Assembly: GCA_021904315.1 (NCBI GenBank)
Contig: CM038916.1
Span: 17,691,897 to 17,755,896 of the forward strand
Direction of reading: 5' to 3'
DNA length: 64,000 nucleotides
From: Sphagnum magellanicum
Lineage: Eukaryota; Streptophyta; Sphagnopsida; Sphagnales; Sphagnaceae
In this document: in pieces, positions 11,201 to 23,759 of the stretch
Layout: the number at the start of each line of letters is the position of its first letter
How positions within the stretch are numbered: the first letter of the stretch is position 1
Position numbers and translations under genes: made by a program
Notes under the pieces: model-generated
Database searches by the model: none
What the model was told of the DNA's origin: nothing
The model's input: only the letters and a program-made list of their open reading frames with translations

Positions 11201-14200
11201 ATGAAAGGAAGACCATGTCTTGGTGTATTTTAAACTAATAAACCACACTTTTACTTCCATACATTTTAATGGATTTCATATATTAATTTTCATAATGTTC
11301 ATAATTCCAATAAGTGGTAACACTAAATTTAAAATGATGGGTAACGTTTGGTTTGTATTGAATTTTTTTTAAAAAGTAAATCAATATACAATTCCATTAT
11401 AACTATAATTATAAAACTAAATTATTGAATTAAAAAAATAATCAATATGTTTTGTATTATCATTTTAATAGAAGATTTAATTAAAATTAAGAATAATATA
11501 GTAAATTTACATTATAATTTTTATATAAATACATAAAACCATTACATCACAAACTTCTTGGGGAAAAATAATTATGTAAATATAATGAAAATTGGTATAC
11601 AATGTAATTTGGATCAAATGTCATTTTTTAGTTATTTCAACAAATGTTAAAATTATATTTTATTATCATAGTATCAATGTAAACATAATTACTCTTTAAA
11701 ATGATATAAATTTTAAGTCTCTTTGAATGGTAGAATTTTACATTTGTGTCATGAAAATTATGATAAAATGACAAACCGTTATTTTTCTCATCATCATAAT
11801 CATGGAATTAATAAGTCAAAACCATTGTTCATTATGTTTACATATTTTCAACAACCATTTTATCAACAATAGAATCATAAAGTGAAAAATACACAAGAAT
11901 GATGTGAAGAAAATTTAATAAATAACATAAATCTAATGATTCATTATAATCATATTGAAATTTTGCTTAAGGAAGTTTGTGATGTAAATTTCAACTAATT
12001 TTTTTTTGTAATATTTTATTGAACACCTTTAATTATAATTTTAAAGATATTTGAAAATGAATTATCCATTAAATTTTTTTTTATCAAAGTTGGACAAGTC
12101 TACATGATTCCTATCAATTTAATGTTTCTAAAATTAATTAGACTTAATAAACTCATTCTAAACATCAAATTTGTTAATATTTAGTGAAAATAAACTTCTA
12201 ACATTTTTTTTATATCACCTACACATTTGACTTCAGACATTTTATTTTGCGCTTTCTAACCACCCTCTCCTTGGAATAAGTAAACATTTTTTTCCTCTTT
12301 CTAAATATTTTTCCAATTCCAACTTTGGTCTCTTTTAAAATTAATGAACATTGGACCTATCTTTTCATAATTTATTGAGCCTTTGAACCAATATGATTAT
12401 TGCTAGGCCAAGGACTTGAAAGGACATCCCAAGATGAAATGTTAATTTCACAAACGTTCCCAAATTTGAACATCTTTAGTCAAAATTCAAACCATTGTAA
12501 TGTTTTGGTTTGAGAATGATTTAAGTTTGGTCAACAACAAAAACACATTCGAATAACACCAAGGATGACAAAAGGTGGGGAACAACAAAAAATAAAATTG
12601 TTGTGAGGAATGACAAAATTGTAACAAACAATAGCAAGGGTGTTGAAAAATGCATGCTAAAAACACTAAAGGCACTAGGTTGGACATGAAAATTTTCTTT
12701 TTTGGGCAATAGAGGGGCATCAAGACATTAAGGGTTGAAGTTGTTGGATATGTTGTTGGAGGAAACTAAGAAATACATAGGGGCCATTGTGAGTTTTAAG
12801 ATTGAAAATATTTTATATTATATATATTTCAAATTAAAATCATTGGGAAGCATGGTAGGAAGGACATTCGGGGTCATTGAAAAGGTCCGATTATTTTTTT
12901 GAGGCAATGAAGGTGCCAAAAAGGACATCATGGATGCTAGAAACATTGATATTTTAGTACATGACAATTAAATTAGATCTCATATCCTAAAATTCATGGA
13001 AGTGAAGATGATTTCATGGACAATCTATATGAATATGGATTATCAATGTCTAATACGTCCTAATTGTTTTTTAAATAATTTATTTAAATAAATTAAAAAT
13101 ATATTAATATTTTGACTTATGTCCATTCATTGTCAATAATGTGAATCCCAAGTCTAATTATAAAACCATGAATAAAGTACAAATCTTTAATCATCCTTTT
13201 ATATATTTGGCTACACAATGAAACCAAATATACAAATATGATTTTTTACCTTTTTTTTCTCAGTTCTAGTGATCAAAAATTTAGAAAATCATTTTTTTTT
13301 CAAATTTTTAATTTTTAATTTCACTTTTTGACAAAATTTTGCTAGTGAACAAAAAAGAATCTTAAATAGGAGTCCACACATAATTACTAAACAATTTGTT
13401 CATCTTTCAATGGGCTTCTTTGAATAATATCATACATCAAATTACAACTCTCGAAACTACTCTCATGAATGAAAAAGATAGAAATTCGCATCCATGACTG
13501 TGCAAATCATATGTGTAGCTTTCATTTGTGACTTGCCCATTATGTTTAAAATTATATGGTAGTCATATATTATGTTGTGGAATGGTAGACAAGATCATTC
13601 CATGTGGAACAACCTTTCTTTAAAAGTTTTATAAGAACACATGTAATAAATTTTACCTTTTTGTTCATAATCATTTTCACATTTTAGAATGGTGGTTATA
13701 TGTTGTAATCTCATCTACAACTACTATATGAACACAAACAATTTTTAATAGTTTCGATGGATGTTGTTCAAACATTGACTGGGATTGTCATCATTGACCC
13801 CACTTGAACATATTTAGTTTTGCAATTAGCTCTATCTTGTGGGGTTGTTGCAACAATGGTAGTTTAGGTTAACAATGACTTTTATTATGATTGATACCCA
13901 ATAAACACGTTTTTCCCTCTAGCCATAAAGGGCTTTGGGTGTATACATCAATAGGTGGACAACTTTTTTCATTAATGTGTTAACAAGGCATGGAGAGAGA
14001 AGGGCATTGAAGCCCCTCTTCTTTTGATTTTGTGTTCATGTTATAGATGTAAAGAATTCTAAATTTTTTCCTAATGTATTTTGGGTTCCCTTACCCACCT
14101 AAAGGTTTAAAGAATAACTTCCAAAAATGGAAGATACCTAGCTAGTTTGTCCAGGTATCTTTTGAAAATTTCCAAAGCAACATTTGAAAATTTCATCTTC

Positions 14201-17200
14201 ATGCCATATTTTTCATTTTTATTTCTTTCCGATATCTTTTTTTTATTTTTTGTTTGTTTCCATTTACCCAATTTTTTTTAAATGGATTTTTTTTAAAGAT
14301 TCCCTTATATCCTATATGTGCATGATAAAATTTAATTTTTCAAAAAAAGGCTTTTATTTTTTTTAAAAGGAAAAAATTCCAAAAGAAACAAAAGAACAAG
14401 CAAGTAGAGCAAGACATGAAGTGTTGAAAGCTAAAAACAAAAGTATGTAAAATAAAAAACAAAGAAGGCTCAAGCTATGTAAACAAAAAAAAAGACAAAT
14501 GACATCAGAATGATGTTATCGCAACTTCATAGGTAGACATGATGAAAGAGAAAAAAAATGTAAAAAAAAAAAAAAATAGTGGAAAAATAAGTTTTAAAAA
14601 TCTAGAGTTTTTTATGTCGGTTAAGGGTTTGTCTCTAGACACTTTTGGATTTTTTGATGCCTCCCTTCAACTTACTAGCTTAAGGACAACATTTAAAAAT
14701 CTAAAAAGGTCTATAAAGAGACCTTTCCTTTATACAAAAGATGTTGGTGGCATTGTAGTGAATGCATGTGGCTTTTATTTCACAGTGCGTTGTTATTTTT
14801 GGTTTTGTGTTCATTTTACAAACATAAGATGTTAGTGGCATTATAGTGAGCACATGTGGCCTTTATTTCAAGGCATGTTGTTATTATAGGTGAAGGTTTT
14901 TCTAGGCTAGGCATTCTTTTAAGTGTTCTTCCCTTTTTGTTATTTGATATGCTACTTGTGATTAGGGGGGGGTGGGGGGTTGGGTCTTTGATTTGTTTTC
15001 ATTCCCTTAACAATCCACCTTCTTTGGAAAACTCTTCATTTTCTAGGACTTGGGGTCCTTCCATCTTATACCTTTTTCTCCCCTTTGTTGGGTGTTTTGT
15101 TTTATTGATGATTGGAAGGTTTTCAATAAATTTCTAGTCTTGAATGAACTGATTTGAAAACTCGAGTAGTAAGTATAGATCATAAATAACAACCCTTTTT
15201 TTTCTATACCTAAAGACGTAATTTTCTTAATACTTTATTAAAGAAGAAACTATAGTAGACATCAATGTAGAGTGGTAAGGATAATATTTCTTTGGTGAGG
15301 TACTAAGGTTTTCAACATTTTGAGATTCAAAAATCCATATTGTAACATCATGTAACAATAGGCTGAAGATGTGTGAAAAACAATTAAAACCCATGTTTCA
15401 CATGTTTCTTTTGTTGAATGTCTTGTTTCTTTCGACATTGCTAAATAAACTTGATATAATAAATTTCAATTTGATATGAAAGTTGAAGGGTTTAAGGTTT
15501 AGCGTTTAGGTTTGAAGATACATTTGCTTTATACACATTGTGGGAGATTCTTGATTTAAAACTCATGGCTAATTTGACAAGTACCAAGAAAACATTGAAG
15601 ATTTCATATTTAATTGAAAGGAAAAAGAAATTAGGAAAAAAAGTTGGAGCAGTTGATGATTGTTTTCATGTTGATATAATAGTTTTTATTCATCCCATCT
15701 AAACCTTTACATTTCAACACCTTAACCCATATTAAATATGGGATCCATTTTGTTGTTCAAATATAAGATAAGCTGGTTATTATTGTTTTTTTTCATCAAA
15801 TTAGACGATTGTTTTTTTTGTTAGTCTTGTAGTTTCTACTCATCTTATCCACCTTAATGTTTCAACACCCTAAAATAAAACCAGAAATGTAGAACTTATT
15901 GATGTGAATTCTATTAATTAAATCTTATTCAAGCTTAATGGTGTTTTTGTTAATCCCAAATACCTTAATCATCAAATTTTATCACCTATGGTACTTGGAA
16001 ATGCTTGGACAAAGTTTGGAATATGTCAAAAATGAACATAGAAAGGAAATATGCTAGAGATAAAAAAGGAATTTATCCCAAAAACAAAGATAGAAAAGGA
16101 AACTATGGCAAATATGAAATTGAAACATAGAAACACAAAGATTATATGAAAGAAAAGCTTGTAAAATGTCTAGAAAAGCAAGATTTAACTTTGGAATCAC
16201 CTTTAACTTGCATCTTATTAGGTGATTATTTTTCAACATTAGTGTGGTAGGTTTAAAAGTGGGTTTGTGGGGATGTTTATGTGTGAAATTAACAAATGGA
16301 TGGGTTTGATTATGCTGGAGTGGAAGGATTTTAGCATGGCGGGTAGTTGTAAGTTACAATGTTTCACTTTTTGTGCCACTCTAGATTTTTACGAAGTGTA
16401 TTTTATTCAATGCCACAAATGCATTGTAAAATCATCGACTTGACAAAAATATTTTGCTAAGTGCTTTTAAGATAGCAAACTTGAATAAGAATATTTATTG
16501 AAGGGTGAAATTCAATAAAAATACACCAATCAAATAGTGATGGACTTTTGAAATGATCATATGGATTATGTTCTAAATTTTGCATTAACATTCAAATGAT
16601 TTTTTTGTTATGATTTCATTTCAATTTTTTATTATAGGGATTCAATATATGATACATGATGGAAAAAAAATGGATTGAAAAAAATTACAACAAAATTTTT
16701 AATTAACAAATAACTATCGACTTTTGAATGACCAAATTTGGACCTTATTTTCAAAAGTCCGCATCTTGGTCATTTTTTGTTGGATTGATATTTTTTTCCC
16801 CTTAATATGTATGTCAAAGAATTGTTTAGATGGGTAGCCTTTCATATGGATTTTATTAGTTGATTATTCACCACATAAGGCCCACTCAAAATTGATTTTT
16901 AATTATCTTTTCCAATCTATTGTTAAAATATGAACTTTTGGAATTGGGACTCTTGTTGCTTTTGAACCACCTTAACTTGCATCTACCTTGGAGAATTTAA
17001 AAAAAAATTCATATGGCAACCATGGTAGGATAAAAGGACTTGGCAGATTATCGAATTTATTCAATTGAACACCATGTGTGTTATTTATCATCATCATTTT
17101 GCTATTTATAATAATGATAAGACAAAGCTAACATAATTGATTCTTTTCATAATGTGGAAGGTTGTGTATGTAAGATAAGAAATGGATTATCCATATTTTG

Positions 17201-18985
17201 AATTCTAGGAAAAAACCTTGAAATAAAGATTGTGGGAAACATTGAAGGAATTTTAAAAATGGACATTAAATGAAGAAGGTTTGGAGATAGTTGTATTGCA
17301 AAATGAAGAAGTTTTAACATGCCTAAAATCAATGGATGACCATGCCATGCATAATGTTTGAACACTGACAATTCCTAATACCAAACCATCAACCTTATTT
17401 AGTCTTGCATCTACACATATATCTAGTCTTCTTTTTGTGTACTATGTTGATTTGGAGGCTCCATCACATGGGTGTAGTGTAACATCAAGCCTACCATCTA
17501 CATCCACTCTAGTAGAAAAGGTTAGGATGAAGGTGGATTATTTGCAAAACCAATTGTGAAGCATTGAATTGATGGCATCCACTATGGAAGTGGATTTAGA
17601 ATAATGCCTAATTTTGATGTAAGCACAAATGCTGATTAATATTGGCAAGGCAAAAAAAGTTAATATGAATAACTTGAAAACAACTAGGGATTTAGGAATT
17701 ATAGGTAAGGAGGAGTTCAAAGCAAAAATTAAGGAGATTTTAAACCTATATAATTATAAATCTAGGTAAACAAGGTTGGGCATTTGCTCACCTATGATTT
17801 CAAATGTGAAGAACATCTAGCATCTATGCAAAATGTTTGTTAGGATAGCTGCAACTTTGAATAAGTGTGTGTATTTTGCTTTTATGGAATCTCTTCATTA
17901 ATTGTTTCCATTTTTTTTTAAAAAATCACATATCCCCCATTCCATTTTCACTTTGTACCCAATATGCGTATTGTTGTAAGCCTTGATGGGTGAAAGCATG
18001 ATTAAGTATACAACAAAGTAACTATGTAGTTACAATCATATTTTTACACATAAATGTAAGAAAATAGAGTCAAAACCTTTTCAATCATTTTCAAACCATC
18101 ATGGTGCACAATATTGAATTTATAGTATGTTGTATATAATGTTTGGAAAACTTTAATGGACTTAGGTCAAGAGTATTTTTGAAATTGATTGGTGGAATTG
18201 TGTTCAAAAATATTTTTACATTAAAAAATTGATATATTATTATTTTTACCTTGGAAGTTGAAAGTGCATAAGTAAATTTTAGATGGCCATTAACTAAGAA
18301 AGTAAGAAATTTTAATATTTCATTTACTTGAAGCCTATTTTGTTTCTTTAAGCAACTTATAAAATTAAAAAACTATCCATTTGCATTCATAAAAATCTAC
18401 TTAAATCTACTTTAAACATGTGATTGGGTGCAATCATGGTAACACGTACTGCAATAAGTGTAACCATTACTTGATGTTCCATGTTATTGAAAGTGTAATT
18501 TAATTTTGTGTTGAATTGTAGGATTTATTTATATGATAACATTCACAATATATCATGGGAATTTGTGAATAAATTTGAAATTAATCAACTGAATAAAAAA
18601 TTATTATAAAACATTTATAAAACACTATAACTAATGTTTTTAAGCAATAAAAAGACATATTTCATAACTTGCATTTTTTTTAATTGACATTTTTTGACAA
18701 ATTTTTAATGCAAGGCTTATCAAAGTATTATAAAGAAAATTATCATGATTTTAAAATTTAAAAAAATTAAATTTTTTGTGGAATATTCCAAGAATTAAAA
18801 AAATCCAAAAAATAGTTTTAAAGGGGCAGGTGTCGTTCATGCTATTGTGATTACACCTAATTCTTCAATATCATTGACATAGATTCAAAGAATATGTTCA
18901 TATTGATCATTAAATTAAATAATATATAAAATTTTGATATACTAAGGTTTGATTTATGGCTATTTTACATTTTTCTTGACAAGGA
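8211..18985. other. gene-poor AT-rich stretch
   Basis: No gene or intact mobile element supported. Composition is strongly A+T, with many homopolymer runs. Points worth noting: ATTCAA-rich DNA at about 8640-8780; an 88-base direct repeat at 14741-14885; a G-rich word at 14965-14980; and scattered weak coding-like traces (for example plus strand 17520-17770) that are too eroded to name. Most likely old transposon remains beyond recognition by eye. Confidence 0.6.
14738..14885. repeat. 88-bp tandem duplication
   Basis: The segment beginning atgttggtggcattgtagtg at 14741 recurs as atgttagtggcattatagtg at 14829, followed in both copies by a similar catgtggc-ttttatttca stretch and ttgttatt. Two copies, roughly 85 percent alike by eye. 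Confidence 0.75.
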
Positions 18986-18989
18986 TCAC

Positions 18990-19646
18990 AAAATGTATAT
19001 TTGATCATGCTTTCACCTTGATAACATCATGGTTAGCATGAAAACCACCTCACATTCCCCAATCCTCTTCATGATGAAAATTTCCATGCCCAAATTATTG
19101 GGGTCTCCCCAATAAATACTTAAAATACTCATCAACATGCACAAAAAATTGATGCCAATTTTGATGTAACTTAAAAAATTGGTGCAATATGGTGACATCA
19201 TGGTAAAATCATGGATATCCAAAATCTAGGTTGATGAATAAACTTCAATGATCAACCACCATAGTGTTGTTCATTGAGCAGATTTTCTTGTGCCCATTGA
19301 ACCAGGTTTTGTATGTAACATTGTTCTTGGGTTTATGGATCTTGATGAATGTGCCATCAATCAATCCAATGCAACCTCATAACTCTTGTATGGTGGTTCC
19401 AAACACAAGTTTTTCTTGTAAAGTGGGCCATCATATCATGTCCCAAATTACATCATTGATGCAAAATGTCATGAAAACTGTATGAACAAAAACTGCACTT
19501 TCTACTAATATCATAAAAAATTCATGCATGCAAACATTATCATGTTTCACATACAAATTGAATTGTAGAAGGCAATTATTAAGGCTATGTTTTGAAGGAC
19601 ACCCTATTCGAATGTGGTGATCGCCTAGAAAACACCCATGTTCCAT
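18990..19646 (-). pseudogene. Harbinger/PIF-type (DDE_Tnp_4) transposase fossil
   Basis: Reading the minus strand shows, in order and in shifting frames, the signature of the HARBI1-like nuclease family: LYVKHDN near 19555, CIGLIDGTFIKIHKP with the first catalytic Asp at 19356-19358, TWFNGHKKICSMNN, VVDH..LFINLDFGYP, FYHDVTIL, NWHQFFVHVDEY, then GDPNNLGMEIFIMKRIGE with the second Asp at 19103-19105. The expected final Glu region (WGIGGLK) is not seen. There are at least three in-frame stops and at least one frameshift, so this is a dead copy of a cut-and-paste DNA transposon. No terminal inverted repeats were found by eye. The family assignment rests on several collinear motifs and is firm. 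Confidence 0.82.
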
Positions 19647-19654
19647 TAACCCCT

Positions 19655-20060
19655 AAACCCCAAATTATAACTTTAATCCAACCCTTAATCCAAATTGCAA
19701 ACCCTAAACCCTAATCAAAAGTTTAAAATTAAAAACCTAAACTAGAACCTAATCAAAATTTTAAAATTAAAAACCTAAACCAAACCGTAATCCAAAGTTT
19801 AAAATTAAAACCTTAAAACTAAAACTTTAAACCTAAACCTTAAAATTAAAACTTTAATACAAAGTCTATAACAAAAACCATAAAATATAAATTGAGGTCC
19901 AAATCATATAATCCAAAAATTTAATTTAATTTCTTAATCCAAAACTTACAATGAAATGCATAATTCAAAAACCCAAACCCAAACATTTAAAATCAAAATT
20001 CTAATTTCAAATTAGATTAGGCACCATTGTAAACCCAACCAAAATAATTCCTTAGTTAAT
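19655..20060. repeat. degenerate AAACCTAA-rich repeat, ~39 bp units
   Basis: Reads like eroded telomere-type DNA: aaccctaaaccctaatc at about 19698, then three similar units starting near 19714, 19751 and 19791 that each contain tttaaaattaaaa and cctaaac or a close variant. It begins directly at the 5' end of the transposase fossil. Confidence 0.6.
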
Positions 20061-20084
20061 TCTTAATATCCCTTCGGTAGCCCT

Positions 20085-20430
20085 TAAATAGCCCCTAGGT
20101 AGCCCCTTATGTAACCTGATAAATATTCCTTAAGTATGTCATGATTTAAGAAGTTTTTAAGTAGTCTCCTTAATAGCCCCTAAGTAACCCCCTATGTACC
20201 TCGATAAATATTCTTTGGGTATGCTATGATTTAGGAAGTCCCTAGGTAATCTCCTTAATAGCCCCTAGTAACCTCCTATGTAACCCTATAAATATCCTCT
20301 ATATAACCCCTAGGTAGCCCCTTGTATTATCTTATAAATATCCTTTGAATAATCCCTAAGTATCCCCTAATTTAGGAAGTCCGTAGGTAGTCTCTTAATA
20401 ATACCCTAATTAACCCCAAAAAAGCACCAC
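20085..20430. repeat. 85-bp tandem array (3 clear copies) grading into degenerate repeats
   Basis: gcccctaggt at 20091, gcccctaagt at 20176 and gcccctagta at 20261 begin successive units with an 85-base period; each continues through a (c/t)ctatgtaacc-like word, ataaatattc, a tgatttaggaagt-like word and ctccttaatag. Fragments rich in tagcccctaa persist to about 20755. Confidence 0.8.
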
Positions 20431-22050
20431 CAATTGCAAAAAAAAACCCTCCAAAATGACCCCCTAAGTAACCCTTAAATAGTGCCCTAGGAGTACCCTA
20501 AATAGCCCCTATGTAACCTCATAAATAAACCCAAAAGAGGTCCCTGGATAGACTCTAGGTAGCACCAAAAGAACCCCTACCTAGCCTCTAGATAGCCCCC
20601 TAGCTAATCCCACAAGTATCCTCTAAGTCTCCCCTAACTTAAGCCATCCCTAGGAATGAAACTAAATATCTCCTTAACTAGCCCCAAATAGCCCAAAATA
20701 ACCCTCTAAATGGCCGCCTAGCTAGCCCATAGATAACTAGGTAGGTAGGCCTTTCCTATTTCACCTCCTGGTCCCTGGTTTGTAGCCATGAAATTAAATT
20801 GGCCCGTGGTTAGGAAAGTGACCACGGTGGTTAGATTTTGTGAGGTTATCCTGTGTTGTCAAGGCTGGTCCAGTCTTTCAGTGCCTTATGGATTCAGTCG
20901 AGATGGACGGATGAGAGAAAGACAGGAGGAAAGTGAGGCTGAAACTCAGTACTACTTTATGGTTAACTTTAATATGTTAAACTCAAATTACTAATTCTAA
21001 ACCACTAGATCACACTTCTTTCATCCAGAAATGTGGGATATCCCTGATAGTTAAAAAGATATATCCTAATTCAGGTATAGTCAAAAAATATAGAAGAAAT
21101 ACTTTCCAATAAGAAACACTTGTCCTGGAGGAGCATTGAGACAGACGCCACATTTGATTTGTTGCTCTTATAGGCCTATAGTGCTTGCCTGCCTAAGAGC
21201 ATCCCCACTGGTGCTCGGTATCAGATGAAGAAAAGTCAAAACATGCTTGCCTGCCTGAGAGCATCCCCACTGGTGCTCGGTATCAGATGAAGAAAAGTCA
21301 AAACATGCCGGTTTAGCTCAGGAAAAATGGTTTTGCTTCTGCATATGTGCTCAGCAAAGCTCTGCGACTGTGCTAGAGAAGAGTGTAATTATGATCTGAC
21401 TCCTGCTCCATGTTTTTGATTGGCCAAACATAATGATTGTTCTAGATGGTGTGCTATTGGTAGTTCCCACATATCTCCATTTCCAGTTTCGGTTTTAGGG
21501 GTGGGGTTGCAAAAAAATAAATAACTAAACTTGGATGTGAGAAATATTTTTGCAGGGTCACGTACTAAGCACTGGTAGTGATACTCTAATAGGAGAGAGG
21601 AGCAGCCTTTTTTTGTGTGTAAAATAGATTTCTGCAATAAATTTCCTTTTTTGGGGAAAAAAATCACCAAATTTCAAAGAATTTGAAAAAAAAAACAATT
21701 CACCACATTTCACATTTGCACTGAGATTCTGGTTTAGTAGCATTTTGTCTTAGCAGTTCTTTACTGTTTAGTCAGGTTCTAGAAAACTCAGCCGCCATTT
21801 ACTGCTGAATCCCTTTTGGGATGATGTCAGGTAGCTACTGATACCATGTGAAGGTTTTGAAAAAGAAGGAGAAGAGCGTGTCATAATGACAACATGGGTC
21901 GACTGGAATTAAGCCAAGTTGTTGATAATTAAGTGTGCCAAAGGGCCCGCGTGGACCAGCACCCACCACCAGTGCACCATTTTGGATGGATGGTGCACTG
22001 ATGGGTTTTCGTTTTTCGTCCCCTCCTGTCCCTGTGCTAACCAGCTTGGT
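20431..22050. other. intergenic with decayed CCCTAGG-type repeats, no gene seen
   Basis: 20431-20755 contains scattered fragments of the preceding array. 20760-22050 has higher GC but only short frames with no recognisable domain. It contains a 61-base tandem duplication (separate entry) and a small dyad: agtgcaccat at 21971 and atggtgcact at 21990. Confidence 0.5.
21184..21307. repeat. 61-bp tandem duplication, almost identical
   Basis: The stretch from gcttgcctgcctaagagcat (21185) to gtcaaaacat is repeated at once from gcttgcctgcctgagagcat (about 21245). The copies appear to differ at a single base, so the duplication is recent compared with its surroundings. Confidence 0.9.
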
Positions 22051-22129
22051 TAACACAGGTTGACTTTTTCTTTTTTTCTTTCCTCAGCCCTTTCGGCAGA
22101 TTTTTTTTGCAGGCAACTTATTTTTCTCC

Positions 22130-22285
22130 CTCCTCCACCGACCTACCTACTTTTTACTCTGCCTGCCTACTCTAGTCGCCCCCACCTACCTACTATCCTC
22201 TCAACTACCTACCTACTTGCCCACCCCCACACCCACCCACTGACCTACCTACCTACCCACCCCCCATCCCATTTACTTGACAACA
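22130..22285. repeat. (CCTA)-rich simple repeat
   Basis: Interrupted CCTACCTACC / CCCACCCACC tracts on the plus strand, continued at 22790-22860. The open frame across them encodes a low-complexity Pro/Thr/Tyr/His string and is not a gene. Confidence 0.85.
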
Positions 22286-23109
22286 AGGCAGAAGCCTACC
22301 GGATCCAACATACCAAGTTACCAACCAATTTACATCTTCGTCAACGTTACAACTCCACAACTGCAGCAATGATGATGGAATGGATAAGATGAGGGTATTG
22401 CAAAAAAATTAGGGTTAGGGTTAAGGTTTAAGTTTGGGACTCATTACAAAAGTTCACAATTTTTTTTTCACAACCAAATTAGGGTATTTCAAATTAATTG
22501 ATTGTATGTACTTTATCCCCTTTGGAAAGTCAAAAGTAAAATCACTACAAGAAATCTCGATTTATTCGACTAGAAAATTGAACCAAAAACCATTTATTTT
22601 GACATTTGGTCAATTGGACCACTTAATCGTACTGGACAAGTTGATTTGAACACATCCAACTTGATTGATGGTTTTTTTGATTGACCATAAAATGGTCTTT
22701 TTGACTAATCAAATCGGACAAAAGTTTGAGCAGCCCAAAAAATTAGCTTAATTTATAAATATAAATATGTAAAAATAAATAAATAGTAAGTACCTACCTA
22801 CCCACCCACCCATGACCTACCTACCCACCATGGCTTCCTACCTACTTATTCACAACCCACCTATGTATTATACGTTTACACACATGTACAAGATATATAT
22901 ACAAATATACATATTCCATCCACACAATATATGTTGGTAAAGGGAATTGAACTTGGTTTCATTGGTTCCACACCAATGTTTTGGCCATCAAATCACTGCA
23001 TCACTTTGTAAAACAATACAATGCCAAATGGATTTAAAATGTATGATTGAACTTCCATGAATTTTTTTGTCAATGTGTATAATAACATTTGAATTTCAAT
23101 TTTTTTCAT

Positions 23110-23500
23110 AAGTAGGTTAGTAAATACCTAACTAGGTAAATAAGTAGGTACACATGCTACCTACCTATATTTTAAAATGTTCATCCCTATTTATGTAAAT
23201 TATAGGCAGGTACATAGGTAGATACTAGGAAGGTAGGTAGGTAAATAAATAGAATATAAATAAGTAGGTAGATAAATCAGTAACTTTGGTAAATAATAGG
23301 TAAATCGTAGTAGGCAAATAGGACATAGGTAAGTAGATGGTAGGTAAGTCAGTAAATAGGAAAATAGGTAGGACATAGGGAGGTAGATGGTAGGTAAATA
23401 CATAGGACATAGGTAGGTTGATGGTAGGTAGGTAGGTAGGACATAGATAAATAAAGGTAGGTAGGTAGGTAAGTAGGTACGTAGGTTAGTAAACATAACA
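23110..23500. repeat. (TAGG)-rich simple repeat, opposite orientation to the one at 22.1-22.9 kb
   Basis: Long interrupted taggtagg / aggtaaat tracts. It is the reverse complement in sense of the CCTA tracts a few hundred bases to the left, so single strands could pair. The 98-codon minus-strand frame here reads LPTYLPTYLP repeats and is an artefact of the repeat. Confidence 0.88.
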
Positions 23501-23759
23501 ATTAAGTTAGCTAACCAAATTAATATGGTTAATTTAACTAAGAATGAATTAGGCCATGGGCATATTGATGGACCATTTTAAAAATTTGTCCTTGATTAAA
23601 TGCACTATTTAACACTTGGTCAAAATGGTCACTTCAATTTTAAAAACCAACCATAAAAACCATGTGTCTTTCATGCCCTATTTTTAAATCAAAGTGAACA
23701 TCCTTTTGGTCAATGTGGACACTTTAGTTAAGTTGAACCTTTTGAAAAACATAAGTGCA

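Noticed and set aside
14539-15137. Two adjacent plus-strand frames near 14.5-15.1 kb
   Set aside because: Lys/Phe-rich strings across A/T runs and a local duplication, without any recognised domain.
23200-23496. 98-codon protein with LPTYLPTYLP repeats
   Set aside because: Translation of an interrupted AGGT/ACCT simple repeat; biased composition, no start context, no homologue.
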